DNA of 64,000 nt from Chlamydiales bacterium. GTDB taxonomy: Bacteria > Chlamydiota > Chlamydiia > Chlamydiales > Simkaniaceae. Each line of letters begins with the position of its first letter. Position 1 is the stretch's first letter. The stretch covers positions 62,001 through 126,000 of the forward strand of contig JACKPR010000002.1 in assembly GCA_024233395.1 (NCBI GenBank), given 5' to 3'. A program made the translations under genes and the position numbers. The notes beneath the pieces were generated by a model that saw nothing but the letters and a program-made list of their open reading frames with translations, was not told where the DNA came from and did no database searches. Below, piece after piece: positions 42,633-50,974 of this stretch.

Positions 42633-42667
42633 GAACCTATCTCAATATGAGATAGGTTCGTTTTTTC
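42633..42667 (+). terminator. Intrinsic terminator built from the dispersed motif
   Basis: GAACCTATCTCA (42633-42644) and TGAGATAGGTTC (42648-42659) form a perfect 12-bp stem with a 3-base loop, followed by GTTTTTTCT. It comes 17 bases after the protease stop. The arms are the two orientations of the GATAGGTTC motif. Confidence 0.85.
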
Positions 42668-42799
42668 TCTCATTTTCTGAGAAATTTTGTTGCAAACAAA
42701 CCTCAAATTATTTAAAAGTTTTTTTTGAATGTAATATTCGCAATCCTTTTAGAAAAAAAAGTGCGACTACAAGGATTACAAACAAAAAATGAGGTCTTC

Positions 42800-44050
42800 A
42801 TGAAACAAAAAATCTTTTATTTCCTAGCTGTTTTAATACTAAGCTTAAAGAGTGTTATTGCTATTGCCGATCCCTTTGCCTATGTCACAAGTAAAGGAGG
42901 CCCTGGTGTCGAAGTGATTGATACACTAACTAATACTACTTTAACAACGGTTCCCGTGGGCGGATGTCTTTCTATCGCTATAAGTCCTGATGGAAAATAT
43001 GCTTACGTAGATACATCTACGAATAATATTAATGTTATAGAAACAGCGACAAATAGTGTGATAGCCACTATTCCCGTTGGGACAGATACAAATGGCATTG
43101 CTGTTTCACCAGATGGATCTTTTGTTTATGTTACTGATGGTACAACAAATTCGGTATTCGTGATTGATACAGCCACAAATAGTATTCTAACTTCCTTCGG
43201 TTTAGGAGCAGGAGCAAGTCCTCAAGGGATTGTTTTCCATCCTAATGCAGCCCTTGCTTATATCATCAATACAGGATTTAATAATGTGAGTGTTGTGAAT
43301 ACCTCTACACACTCACCAACAGGCACAACAATCGCTGTAGGAACAGCTCCTACCGATGGTGTTTCAACTCCTACTGGAAGCTTTATTTATGTTACAAATT
43401 CTACAGGAGGTACTGTCAGTGTCATTAATACTACAACGAATGCAGTGTCAGCTACGATTCCTCTTGGAACGAATCCTTGGTTCATTACAATCACTCCTGA
43501 TGGCAATTTTGTCTACACTGCAAACCAAGGAACAAATGATGTCAGTGCAATTTCCACAGCAAGTAACTCCGTTATCGCTACAATCGGTGTAGGAAATGGC
43601 CCAACAGATGTCGCTGTTACTCCTGATGGAAACACTCTCTATGTCGTCAATAAACCTGATGGTACAATTAGTACCATTGATGTTGCCACCAATACTCTAA
43701 TATCGACCTTTCCTACAGGTGTCTTAGATCCAGTATCGATTGCAATTACACCCCTTTCAATTACCTCACAAGGTTCCCTTTCAGTAACAGCAAAAAGTAA
43801 AAACGATAGCTTTATGATTGATTCTGATATTTATATCCAACTCAGTTGGGCTACCCCACTTGAGGGTACCATTCCCCTACACTATAAAATCTATCGCGAT
43901 GGAATTCTTATTGCTACAATTGCTGCTGGTGATACTCGAACTTATAAGGATCATAACCGGAAGAAAAACAAAACATATACCTATGAAATTATTGCTGAAG
44001 ATGAACTAGGACCTCTTGCTTCGACAACTACAACCATTAAAGCAAAGTAA
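42800..44050 (+). CDS. Secreted seven-bladed YVTN beta-propeller protein with C-terminal Fn3-like domain (1)
   Basis: Residues 1-22 form a signal peptide (KQKIFYFLAVLILSLKSVIA). Seven repeats of about 42 residues follow, each with a blade such as SPDGSFVYVTDGTTNSVFVI or TPDGNFVYTANQGTNDVSAI. The last 90 residues resemble a fibronectin type III fold (PLHYKIYRDGILIATI, HNRKKNKTYTYEIIAED). Such propellers bind proteins or glycans at the surface; the ligand is unknown. The start at 42800 has GAGG upstream. It is first of three tandem paralogs with the remains of a fourth between 1 and 2. Confidence 0.82.
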   Translation: MKQKIFYFLAVLILSLKSVIAIADPFAYVTSKGGPGVEVIDTLTNTTLTTVPVGGCLSIAISPDGKYAYVDTSTNNINVIETATNSVIATIPVGTDTNGIAVSPDGSFVYVTDGTTNSVFVIDTATNSILTSFGLGAGASPQGIVFHPNAALAYIINTGFNNVSVVNTSTHSPTGTTIAVGTAPTDGVSTPTGSFIYVTNSTGGTVSVINTTTNAVSATIPLGTNPWFITITPDGNFVYTANQGTNDVSAISTASNSVIATIGVGNGPTDVAVTPDGNTLYVVNKPDGTISTIDVATNTLISTFPTGVLDPVSIAITPLSITSQGSLSVTAKSKNDSFMIDSDIYIQLSWATPLEGTIPLHYKIYRDGILIATIAAGDTRTYKDHNRKKNKTYTYEIIAEDELGPLASTTTTIKAK

Positions 44051-44057
44051 ACTAGTT

Positions 44058-44266
44058 ATGAAACAAAAGCCATTTTCTCTTTTTAGTTATCCGAACTAAA
44101 AAAAGCATGATAGCTTTCACCCCCCTTTGACTATGTTACCAGTAAAGGGGGGACTCAGTTACTGCAACCACAACAATAGAAAAATAAAACATACACCTAT
44201 GAAATGATTGCTGAAGATAAACTAGGACCTCTTGCTTCGGCCAATTACTATCGTTAAAGCAAAAAG
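44058..44266 (+). pseudogene. Remnant of a fourth YVTN propeller gene
   Basis: The stretch starts ATGAAACAAAAGCC like its paralogs, then MKQKPFSLFSYPN and a stop. A little later GACTATGTTACCAGTAAAGG matches the first blade of the gene before it (AYVTSKGG). It then jumps to the very end of the family: ACACCTATGAAATGATTGCT to GTTAAAGCAAAA, close to the C-terminus of copy 1 (TYEIIAEDELGPLAS). The seven blades and most of the Fn3-like domain are deleted. Confidence 0.75.
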
Positions 44267-44274
44267 AGATGCTT

Positions 44275-45522
44275 ATGAAACAAAAGTTCTTAATATTTTT
44301 TCTAACCTTTTTCATGGGATTCCAAAGTCATTTTGCTTTTAGTGATAGCTTTGCTTATATCTCAGGAAAAGGAAGTACTGACATCACCCTAGTCAATATT
44401 ACGACGAATACTTTAGGAGTCCCTATTTCCATTGGTGGTTCTTCAACGAGACTTGCGATTAATGCAAATGATTCCCTTGTCTATGTTTCCAATAATGGAT
44501 TGAATGCTGTTACAGTAATCGATACAGCAACCAACTCAGCCATAGGAAATATTCCAACAGGAGGGTTTCCTACAGGGATTGTCTTTACCCCAAATGGAAG
44601 CTTTGCATATGTCGGAGAAAGAACCCCAAATACTGTGAGTGTAATTAATACTGCTACCAATAGTATCATCTCTACAATTCCTGTTGGAACAAATCCTGAA
44701 GGCATTGCTATAAGACCTGATGGGGCCTTTGTTTATGTGGGAAATAGCGGAACCGGGAACGTCAGCGTTATTGATACAGCAACCAATACCGTCGCAAATA
44801 CTGTCAATGTTGGAACCTCTCCTATTGATATCGCAATTACGCCTGATGGGGCTTATGCATATGTCGTGAATGCTGGGAGTAATAATGTTAGTGTCATCAA
44901 TACCTCAAGCAATGCTGTTGTGGCAACTGTTGGTACAGGAACCTCTCCCTTTGCCGTAGCAATTTCCCCCAACGGAACACGTGCATATGTGACAAATCAG
45001 ATCACGGATGATGTGACGGTCATTGATATAGCATCCAATACTGCAATAGGTTCCATTCCTGTAGGAAATAATCCCATTGATGTTGCTATCTCGGCAGATG
45101 GAAGGGCCGCCTATGTTACCAATGGAAGTGATGATACTCTCAGTGTCATCGATCTTATCACAAATATGGTCACAGGAACGATTCCTCTTCCAGCTGGAAC
45201 TGCTCCCCATGGCCTAGTTCTTACAAGCTTCGTTCTTCCCCTTCAATCTATTGCAGTAAGTGGAAAAGCTAAAAGAAAAGATTTCCTTGTTGAAACCGAT
45301 CACTTTATTCAGCTGAATTGGTCGGTTCCTCTTGATGGAGCCTTCCCTATTTTATATAAAATTTACCGGGATGGAGCCCATATTGCCAGTCTTCCTGCTG
45401 GAGATTTCCGATCCTATAAGGATCATAACCTTAAGAGAAAAAGAACCTATACGTATCAAGTGGTAGCAGAAGACTCATTTGGACCTGCTGCTGCTGGAAG
45501 TATTTCACTCAAAGTAAAATAA
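44275..45522 (+). CDS. Secreted seven-bladed YVTN beta-propeller protein with C-terminal Fn3-like domain (2)
   Basis: Same layout as copy 1: signal peptide (KQKFLIFFLTFFMGFQSHFAF), seven blades with units such as RPDGAFVYVGNSGTGNVSVI and TPDGAYAYVVNAGSNNVSVI, then an Fn3-like end (PILYKIYRDGAHIASLPAGD, HNLKRKRTYTYQVVAED). The second ATG (44275) is preferred because GAG lies 6 bases before it. The C-terminal regions of copies 1 and 2 are much alike, while blades vary, which suits exchange or selection on the binding face. It is followed by a weak hairpin and then copy 3. Confidence 0.82.
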   Translation: MKQKFLIFFLTFFMGFQSHFAFSDSFAYISGKGSTDITLVNITTNTLGVPISIGGSSTRLAINANDSLVYVSNNGLNAVTVIDTATNSAIGNIPTGGFPTGIVFTPNGSFAYVGERTPNTVSVINTATNSIISTIPVGTNPEGIAIRPDGAFVYVGNSGTGNVSVIDTATNTVANTVNVGTSPIDIAITPDGAYAYVVNAGSNNVSVINTSSNAVVATVGTGTSPFAVAISPNGTRAYVTNQITDDVTVIDIASNTAIGSIPVGNNPIDVAISADGRAAYVTNGSDDTLSVIDLITNMVTGTIPLPAGTAPHGLVLTSFVLPLQSIAVSGKAKRKDFLVETDHFIQLNWSVPLDGAFPILYKIYRDGAHIASLPAGDFRSYKDHNLKRKRTYTYQVVAEDSFGPAAAGSISLKVK

Positions 45523-45643
45523 GGCTTCTTCTAAAGCTGCCAATCATGGAAAAGGTGGGCAGCTTTCAGTTAAAAAAAAACTATAAAAAATATCTTTAAC
45601 CTTCTATGATTTTTTTAGTCTAAAACCTTATGAGGATGAAGCC

Positions 45644-46945
45644 ATGAAGACACTTTTCAAGACCTTTTTACTTTGTTTTATTTTTACATCCATCAACGCA
45701 TTTTCCGACTATCTAGTAAACGATACTGCAGGAAATTTCGTTGCGATTGTTGATGGTACAACAAATACAGTCATTGGAACTGTTAACGATACTGCAGGCC
45801 CTATTAGTGGCCCAGTATCTATCACAGTCACCCCAGATCAAACAACAGCTTTTATATTAAACAGAGCGAATAATACCGTTTCGATCGTTGACCTCTCAAC
45901 TCTTGCTGTAACAGGACTTCTCAATGATGCAGCGGGACCTGTTAATTTTCCTAATGGAATGGTTATCACTTCTGACGGAACAAAAGGTTTTATTACAAAT
46001 GAAGGAAATACAACCGTTTCTGTCGTCGATATTTCGACTCAAACAGTCACTGGGATTGTGAATGATGCCGCAGGTCCTTTTGTTGGGCCGAATTTTCCAG
46101 CAATCACACCAGATAATACAATTGTTTTTGTCCCAAACGACAACAATACGGTTTCCATTATTGATGTTGCAACCAATACAGTCACTGGACTCGTGAACGA
46201 TGTTGCAGGCCCTTTTAGCGGACCAGTTTCTATAGAAATCACTCCTGACGGAACCACAGCTCTTGTTGCAAATGGAATAGGAAATACCGTTTCTGTAATG
46301 AATGTTGGGACTCAAACAGTCACCGGGGTTATCAATGATGCTCTAGGTCCCTTTAGTCGTCCACTTGCTTTATCAATCTCTCCTGATGGACAAAGAGCTC
46401 TTGTTCCAAATAACACTAATAATACTGTTTCCATCATTGATATTCCAACTCTAGCAGTTACTGGACTTGTGAATGATCCTTCAAGCACATTCAATCTACC
46501 CTTTAAAGCACTTATTAGCCCAGATGGAACAACAGCTTTCATCACGAATCCCGGGGGTGGAGGGCCTTCTGTATCCATTATTGATATGGCAACATTCTCT
46601 GTCATCGGAGTGATTGATGATTCCTTGTCAGCCTTTACCCAACCTTTATGGATTGCTTATATTCCTGCACCCATGGCTGACTTTACTGTTACGGGAAAAG
46701 CTGGAAGTGACAGTTTCCTCACTGAAACCAATCATTTCGTGAAGCTTTCTTGGACTTCTTCTTCCAGTGAGACTTTCAAGATCTACCGCGACTCTAAGCT
46801 CGTCGGCACTGTTAAAGGTCAAGGTCCTTTAAAGTTTACAGATAACAATCTGAAATCGAAAAAGACCTATACCTATCGTGTTGTTGCTTTAAGCTCTGCT
46901 GGAGGCTCTCTTGCTGAAGGCACTTTAACCATTAAAGCAAAATAG
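45644..46945 (+). CDS. Secreted seven-bladed beta-propeller protein with C-terminal Fn3-like domain (3)
   Basis: Third paralog, more diverged. After a signal peptide (KTLFKTFLLCFIFTSINAFS) come seven longer repeats of about 47 residues with the shared insert VNDAAGPFSGP (for example TGLVNDVAGPFSGPVSIEIT). The tail (ETFKIYRDSKLVGTVKGQGP, NNLKSKKTYTYRVVALS) is the same domain as in copies 1 and 2. The insert in each blade is absent from the other two, so this copy has expanded by amplifying its own repeat type. Role unknown; surface or secreted adhesion is a guess. Confidence 0.8.
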   Translation: MKTLFKTFLLCFIFTSINAFSDYLVNDTAGNFVAIVDGTTNTVIGTVNDTAGPISGPVSITVTPDQTTAFILNRANNTVSIVDLSTLAVTGLLNDAAGPVNFPNGMVITSDGTKGFITNEGNTTVSVVDISTQTVTGIVNDAAGPFVGPNFPAITPDNTIVFVPNDNNTVSIIDVATNTVTGLVNDVAGPFSGPVSIEITPDGTTALVANGIGNTVSVMNVGTQTVTGVINDALGPFSRPLALSISPDGQRALVPNNTNNTVSIIDIPTLAVTGLVNDPSSTFNLPFKALISPDGTTAFITNPGGGGPSVSIIDMATFSVIGVIDDSLSAFTQPLWIAYIPAPMADFTVTGKAGSDSFLTETNHFVKLSWTSSSSETFKIYRDSKLVGTVKGQGPLKFTDNNLKSKKTYTYRVVALSSAGGSLAEGTLTIKAK

Positions 46946-46954
46946 ATTTTTAAC

Positions 46955-49570
46955 CTAAATGTGACCGTAGTCGCCGAGTTGTTTAATCAATTTGGCAACA
47001 GCTGCGGTCCATCCCATTTGGTGGTTCGCACCGAGCCCTTGACCCGAACATCCATGAAAATATTCATGGAATAGAATGTAATCTTGAAAGTGAGGATCAG
47101 ACTGGAATTTGGGGCGCTCTCCGAAAACGGGGCGCTCTCCTTTCTCATTTTTTTCGAAGATTTTAACAAGACGTTTGGAAAGTTCTGCAGCTACATCCCA
47201 AAGATTCATTTCCTTTCCTGAACCTGTAGGAAACTCCACTTTCAAATCATCCCCATAGTAATGGTGATACTTTTGAAGGGCTTCGATCAAAAGGACATTG
47301 ATCGGAAACCAAATCGGTCCTCTCCAATTCGAATTCCCCCCGAAAAGACGACTTCTAGATTCCCCTGGTTCATAATCGACAGAAAATGTCTTACCATCAA
47401 TTTCAAGTTTAAAGGGATGCTTCTCATGACACTTTGAAATCGAACGAATCCCATAGGGACTTAAAAACTCCTCTTCATCCAGCATGATCTTAAGAAGTTT
47501 CGTCAGTTTTTCTCGATCAACAATAGAAAGGATACGCCGCTCTTTTTGTCCCGGGGTTTTCATACAAGCAACTTTCTCGCAGAGATCGAGCCGATTATTT
47601 AAAAACCAGTCCATTTTCCGTTTAAAAACATGAAGTTTATCTAAGATCTCTGGTTCGATTGTTGAAACAGCAAGAAGAGGCATGAGCCCTACAAGAGAAC
47701 GCACTTTCAGTGGGTGCTCGGTTCCATCACTCATTTTTAAAACATCATAATAAAAACCATCCTCTTCATTCCATAAAGGTTTTGAGTGAAGCTCTTCGTG
47801 ATTGATTGCATCAGCAATCAAAAGAAAGTGGTTATAAAACTTGTTCGCCATATTTTCATAAGCGCGATCTTCAAGAGCAAGTTCAAAGGCAATGGTAAGC
47901 ATATTCAGGGTAAACATCCCCATCCAACTTGTCGCATCAGACTGATAAAGGGTGGCTCCTGCAGGAAGCTCAGAACTTCGATTGAAAACGCTGATATTAT
48001 CGAGTCCTAAAAAGCCCCCCTGAAAAATATTTTTTCCCGCATGATCTTTCCGATTCACCCACCAAGTGAAGTTTAAGAGCAACTTTTGAAAAACCTTTTC
48101 TAAAAAGAAACGATCTTGAGACCCATTGACCTTTTCATCGATTTTAAAAACCCGCCAAGTTGCCCATGCATGAACAGGGGGATTGACATCGTTAAAATTC
48201 CATTCATAAGCAGGGAGCATCCCATTAGGATGCATATACCACTCTTGGGTGAGAAGAGTCAGATGGTGCTTGGCATAATCGGCATCAAGAATCGCGAGAG
48301 GAAGAGCATGAAAAGCGGTATCCCACGAAAAGAACATGTTGAATTCCCACTTGTCAGGTGTTGAAACGATGTCATCCGAATAAAGATGAAGCCATTCGCT
48401 ATTACGAGCGTTGCAGGGATCGTGAGGAGGAAGGGGGGGATTAAACCCTTCATCTCCCTTAAGCCACTCTGGAATAACCAAGTTGTAATACATTTTGTTC
48501 CACAAAAGACCAGCATAAGCTTGTCTAGCAATCATCCGATGCTCTTCTGTTAGATCTGAAGGGAGAATCTCTCCATAAAACTCTTCTGCTTCCCGATAAC
48601 GCGCTTTAAGAATTTTTCCAATATCTTTTAGTTGAGCATCACCATCTTTTGTTAATCGAAGGTGGATTTCTTTTTTTTCATTTGGAGGAATTTTTAGGGT
48701 ATAGTGAAAAGCACTTTTTGTCCCTTTTTGCTCAGGATTTACTCCTTCTTTTTTTCCATGAACAAGGTATTCATTGATTCCATCTTTTGCAAAGGGTCCT
48801 TTTCCTTTTGTTTCATTCTCAGTAAAAAGAAGTTCTCCTCCTTCATCTCCATGAAGATACCAGGTCCCTAGTTGATAATGCTCGACTTTGATCGTTTTCC
48901 CATCATCTACAGCAGAAAACTCAGGTTTTTCGACTCCATCTTTAAACCAAAGGTTGCGTGCCCAAAATGTGGGAAGAAGATGAAGTGTTCTTTCTTCATT
49001 TCCTCGATTATGAATCGTTACGCGAATGACAATATCCTCAGGGCTTTTCTTTCCATATTCTACAAAAACATCATAGTAGCGATCATGATCAAAAATCCCC
49101 GTGTCAATCAACTCATACTCCCCTTCCTCTTGCGTCCGCTTTGCATTGACCTTTCGAAGTCCATCATAAGGAAAAGCCGCTTGGGGATATTTATAGAGAT
49201 ATTTCATGTAGGAGTGTGTTGGGGTATTATCGAGGTAGTAGTAGTACTCTTTGACATCTTCCCCATGATTCCCTTCTGGATTTGAAAGACCGAAAATTCT
49301 CTCTTTGATAAAAGGGTCTTCTTCATTCCAAAAACTTAAAGCAAAACAAAGGCGTGCGCGACTATCAGAAATCCCTGCAATTCCATCTTCTCCCCAACGA
49401 TAAGCTCTTTCCATTGCCAGTTCGTAAGGGAAATAATCCCATGTTTTTTCATCTGAGCTATAATCTTCACGAACTGTTCCCCATTGTCTTTCAGCAAGAA
49501 AGGGGCCCCAATGTTTCCAATACTTGGTTCGCTTTTGATTTTCTAAGATCCGTTTTTTTTCTACATTCAT
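46955..49570 (-). CDS. Cytoplasmic GH63-like glucosidase
   Basis: An 871-residue enzyme without signal peptide, of the bacterial group related to GH63 processing alpha-glucosidases. The first 300 residues are a beta-rich domain (RQWGTVREDYSSDEKTWDYF, AYRWGEDGIAGISD). The (alpha/alpha)6 catalytic part has FFSWDTAFHALPLAILD with the likely acid Asp, MHPNGMLPAYEWNFND, and RLFGGNSNWRGPIWFPINVL near the base. In some bacteria such enzymes act on glucosyl-glycerate or mannosyl-glycerate; the substrate here is unknown. It is convergent to the propeller genes, 9 bases from copy 3. Confidence 0.75.
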   Translation of the reverse strand: MNVEKKRILENQKRTKYWKHWGPFLAERQWGTVREDYSSDEKTWDYFPYELAMERAYRWGEDGIAGISDSRARLCFALSFWNEEDPFIKERIFGLSNPEGNHGEDVKEYYYYLDNTPTHSYMKYLYKYPQAAFPYDGLRKVNAKRTQEEGEYELIDTGIFDHDRYYDVFVEYGKKSPEDIVIRVTIHNRGNEERTLHLLPTFWARNLWFKDGVEKPEFSAVDDGKTIKVEHYQLGTWYLHGDEGGELLFTENETKGKGPFAKDGINEYLVHGKKEGVNPEQKGTKSAFHYTLKIPPNEKKEIHLRLTKDGDAQLKDIGKILKARYREAEEFYGEILPSDLTEEHRMIARQAYAGLLWNKMYYNLVIPEWLKGDEGFNPPLPPHDPCNARNSEWLHLYSDDIVSTPDKWEFNMFFSWDTAFHALPLAILDADYAKHHLTLLTQEWYMHPNGMLPAYEWNFNDVNPPVHAWATWRVFKIDEKVNGSQDRFFLEKVFQKLLLNFTWWVNRKDHAGKNIFQGGFLGLDNISVFNRSSELPAGATLYQSDATSWMGMFTLNMLTIAFELALEDRAYENMANKFYNHFLLIADAINHEELHSKPLWNEEDGFYYDVLKMSDGTEHPLKVRSLVGLMPLLAVSTIEPEILDKLHVFKRKMDWFLNNRLDLCEKVACMKTPGQKERRILSIVDREKLTKLLKIMLDEEEFLSPYGIRSISKCHEKHPFKLEIDGKTFSVDYEPGESRSRLFGGNSNWRGPIWFPINVLLIEALQKYHHYYGDDLKVEFPTGSGKEMNLWDVAAELSKRLVKIFEKNEKGERPVFGERPKFQSDPHFQDYILFHEYFHGCSGQGLGANHQMGWTAAVAKLIKQLGDYGHI

Positions 49571-49647
49571 AATACCTATTCTTCTATATAGAGAATAAAA
49601 ACGAATAAGTGCAATGACTAATAAATCCTTTAATTCGGGATAGGTTC

Positions 49648-50334
49648 ATGAAAAAATGGATTCCAATTATTATCATTATTATCTTAATGCTTATTGTCTA
49701 TTTCTCTGGAGTCACTAAATATTTGACTTTTGAAACGATTAAAGAAAATCGACAACTCATTCTCTCCTACATAGATCAATATCCTCTTTTAATGCCTTTC
49801 TTGTTTACACTTATTTATGTTGTAATGACAGCTCTATCACTCCCCGGAGGAGCTCTTCTTTCGATTCTTGGGGGATTTATCTTTGGAGTTCCCTTAAGTA
49901 CGATTTATGTTGTTGTAGGAGCCACGATCGGGGCTACAATCATCTTTTCAGCTGCCCGCACAGCAATGGGAGATCTTTTAAAACGAAAAGCTGGTCCTTT
50001 TCTTTTAAAAATGGAAACTGGCTTCCAAAAAAATGCAGCGAGTTACCTCCTTTTTTTGCGACTCATTCCCCTTTTTCCTTTTTGGCTTGTAAACATTGCC
50101 CCTGCTTTTTTTAACGTTAAAACCCGCACTTATCTCTGGACAACTTTTCTTGGAATCATTCCTGGAGCTTATGTCTTTACTCAAGCAGGAAATGGGTTAG
50201 GTGCCATCTTTGACTCGGGAAAAGAATTATCAGTTGAAACAGTCTTTAACATAGAAATTAAGATTGCTTTGATTGTCTTAGCTCTCTTTGCTTTAATCCC
50301 AATATTTGTTAAACGATTAAGACGTGATCGATAG
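49648..50334 (+). CDS. TVP38/TMEM64 (DedA-superfamily) membrane protein
   Basis: About six hydrophobic segments. The SNARE-associated/VTT domain signature is visible: LPGGALLSILGGFIFGVPLS and FLRLIPLFPFWLVNIAPAFF, then TFLGIIPGAYVFTQAGNGLG. Related proteins scramble or flip membrane lipids. The ATG lies inside a GGATAGGTTCATG motif (49638-49650). It overlaps the next gene by 11 bases, so the two probably act together on phospholipids or are at least cotranslated. Confidence 0.85.
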   Translation: MKKWIPIIIIIILMLIVYFSGVTKYLTFETIKENRQLILSYIDQYPLLMPFLFTLIYVVMTALSLPGGALLSILGGFIFGVPLSTIYVVVGATIGATIIFSAARTAMGDLLKRKAGPFLLKMETGFQKNAASYLLFLRLIPLFPFWLVNIAPAFFNVKTRTYLWTTFLGIIPGAYVFTQAGNGLGAIFDSGKELSVETVFNIEIKIALIVLALFALIPIFVKRLRRDR

Positions 50335-50908
50335 CAATTTTAGAACCCCTTACCAACGTCTTGTCATTCATCCCCTTTTAAAATGGAAAACCCTCCATCG
50401 ATTTTCTCCACAAATGTTTACTTTGCTAGGGATGTTAACAGGAATACTGGTTCCTTTTTGCCTTTATTTCCAACGCTCTATTCTAGCCCTAGTTTTTCTT
50501 GCTTTAAGTGGCTTTTTCGATACCCTTGATGGTTCTTTGGCACGTCATTTAGGAAAAGCTTCACCAAAGGGTGCTGCCTTAGATATTACAGCAGATCGAC
50601 TGGTCGAATTTGCGATTATTCTGGGACTCTACCTCTATTTTCCTGAAAAGCGAGCACTCCTAAGCATAGGAATGCTTGGGGCTATTCTTATCTGTATCAC
50701 AACTTTCCTTGTCGTCGGTGTTTTTGAACAGAACGATTCAGAGAAGAGTTTCCACTATAGCCCAGGACTCATTGAAAGAGGAGAAGCCTTTATCTTCTTT
50801 GCTCTAATGGTCCTCTTCCCTTCTCTATTTAGCCCTATTGCTCTTATTTTCATAAGTCTTACATTAATAACAGCTTATGTTAGAATAATTCAATTTATTA
50901 AAAATTAA
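50324..50908 (+). CDS. CDP-alcohol phosphatidyltransferase-family membrane protein
   Basis: Full CDP-alcohol phosphatidyltransferase motif: FDTLDGSLARHLGKASPKG then AALDITADR, giving D-x2-DG-x2-AR-x8-G-x3-D-x3-D. Four to six hydrophobic segments. It is distinct from pgsA at 5222, so it may make phosphatidylserine, phosphatidylinositol-like or another head group. The start is GTG at 50324 in the end of the preceding gene. The exact product cannot be told. Confidence 0.8.
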   Translation: MIDSNFRTPYQRLVIHPLLKWKTLHRFSPQMFTLLGMLTGILVPFCLYFQRSILALVFLALSGFFDTLDGSLARHLGKASPKGAALDITADRLVEFAIILGLYLYFPEKRALLSIGMLGAILICITTFLVVGVFEQNDSEKSFHYSPGLIERGEAFIFFALMVLFPSLFSPIALIFISLTLITAYVRIIQFIKN

Positions 50909-50944
50909 AATATTCTTTATATAAGTTATTAATAAAAAATATGT

Positions 50945-50950
50945 TATAAT
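50945..50950 (+). promoter_or_regulatory. Possible -10 box before the 896-residue gene
   Basis: TATAAT in AATATGTTATAATATTTC, about 25 bases before the first possible start. The flanks are nearly pure AT and no -35 is clear. Confidence 0.4.
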
Positions 50951-50974
50951 ATTTCATATTTATTATGTAATAAC

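Noticed and set aside
44481..46605. Open frames on the minus strand across the propeller genes
   Set aside because: They come from the biased codons of the repeats (Asn, Thr, Val rich), lack ribosome sites, and lie wholly inside genes with strong protein evidence on the plus strand.
42800..46945. Regular repeats as a possible CRISPR array
   Set aside because: The period is about 126-140 bases, the units are coding and diverged, and they translate to propeller blades; no short identical repeats with unique spacers exist.
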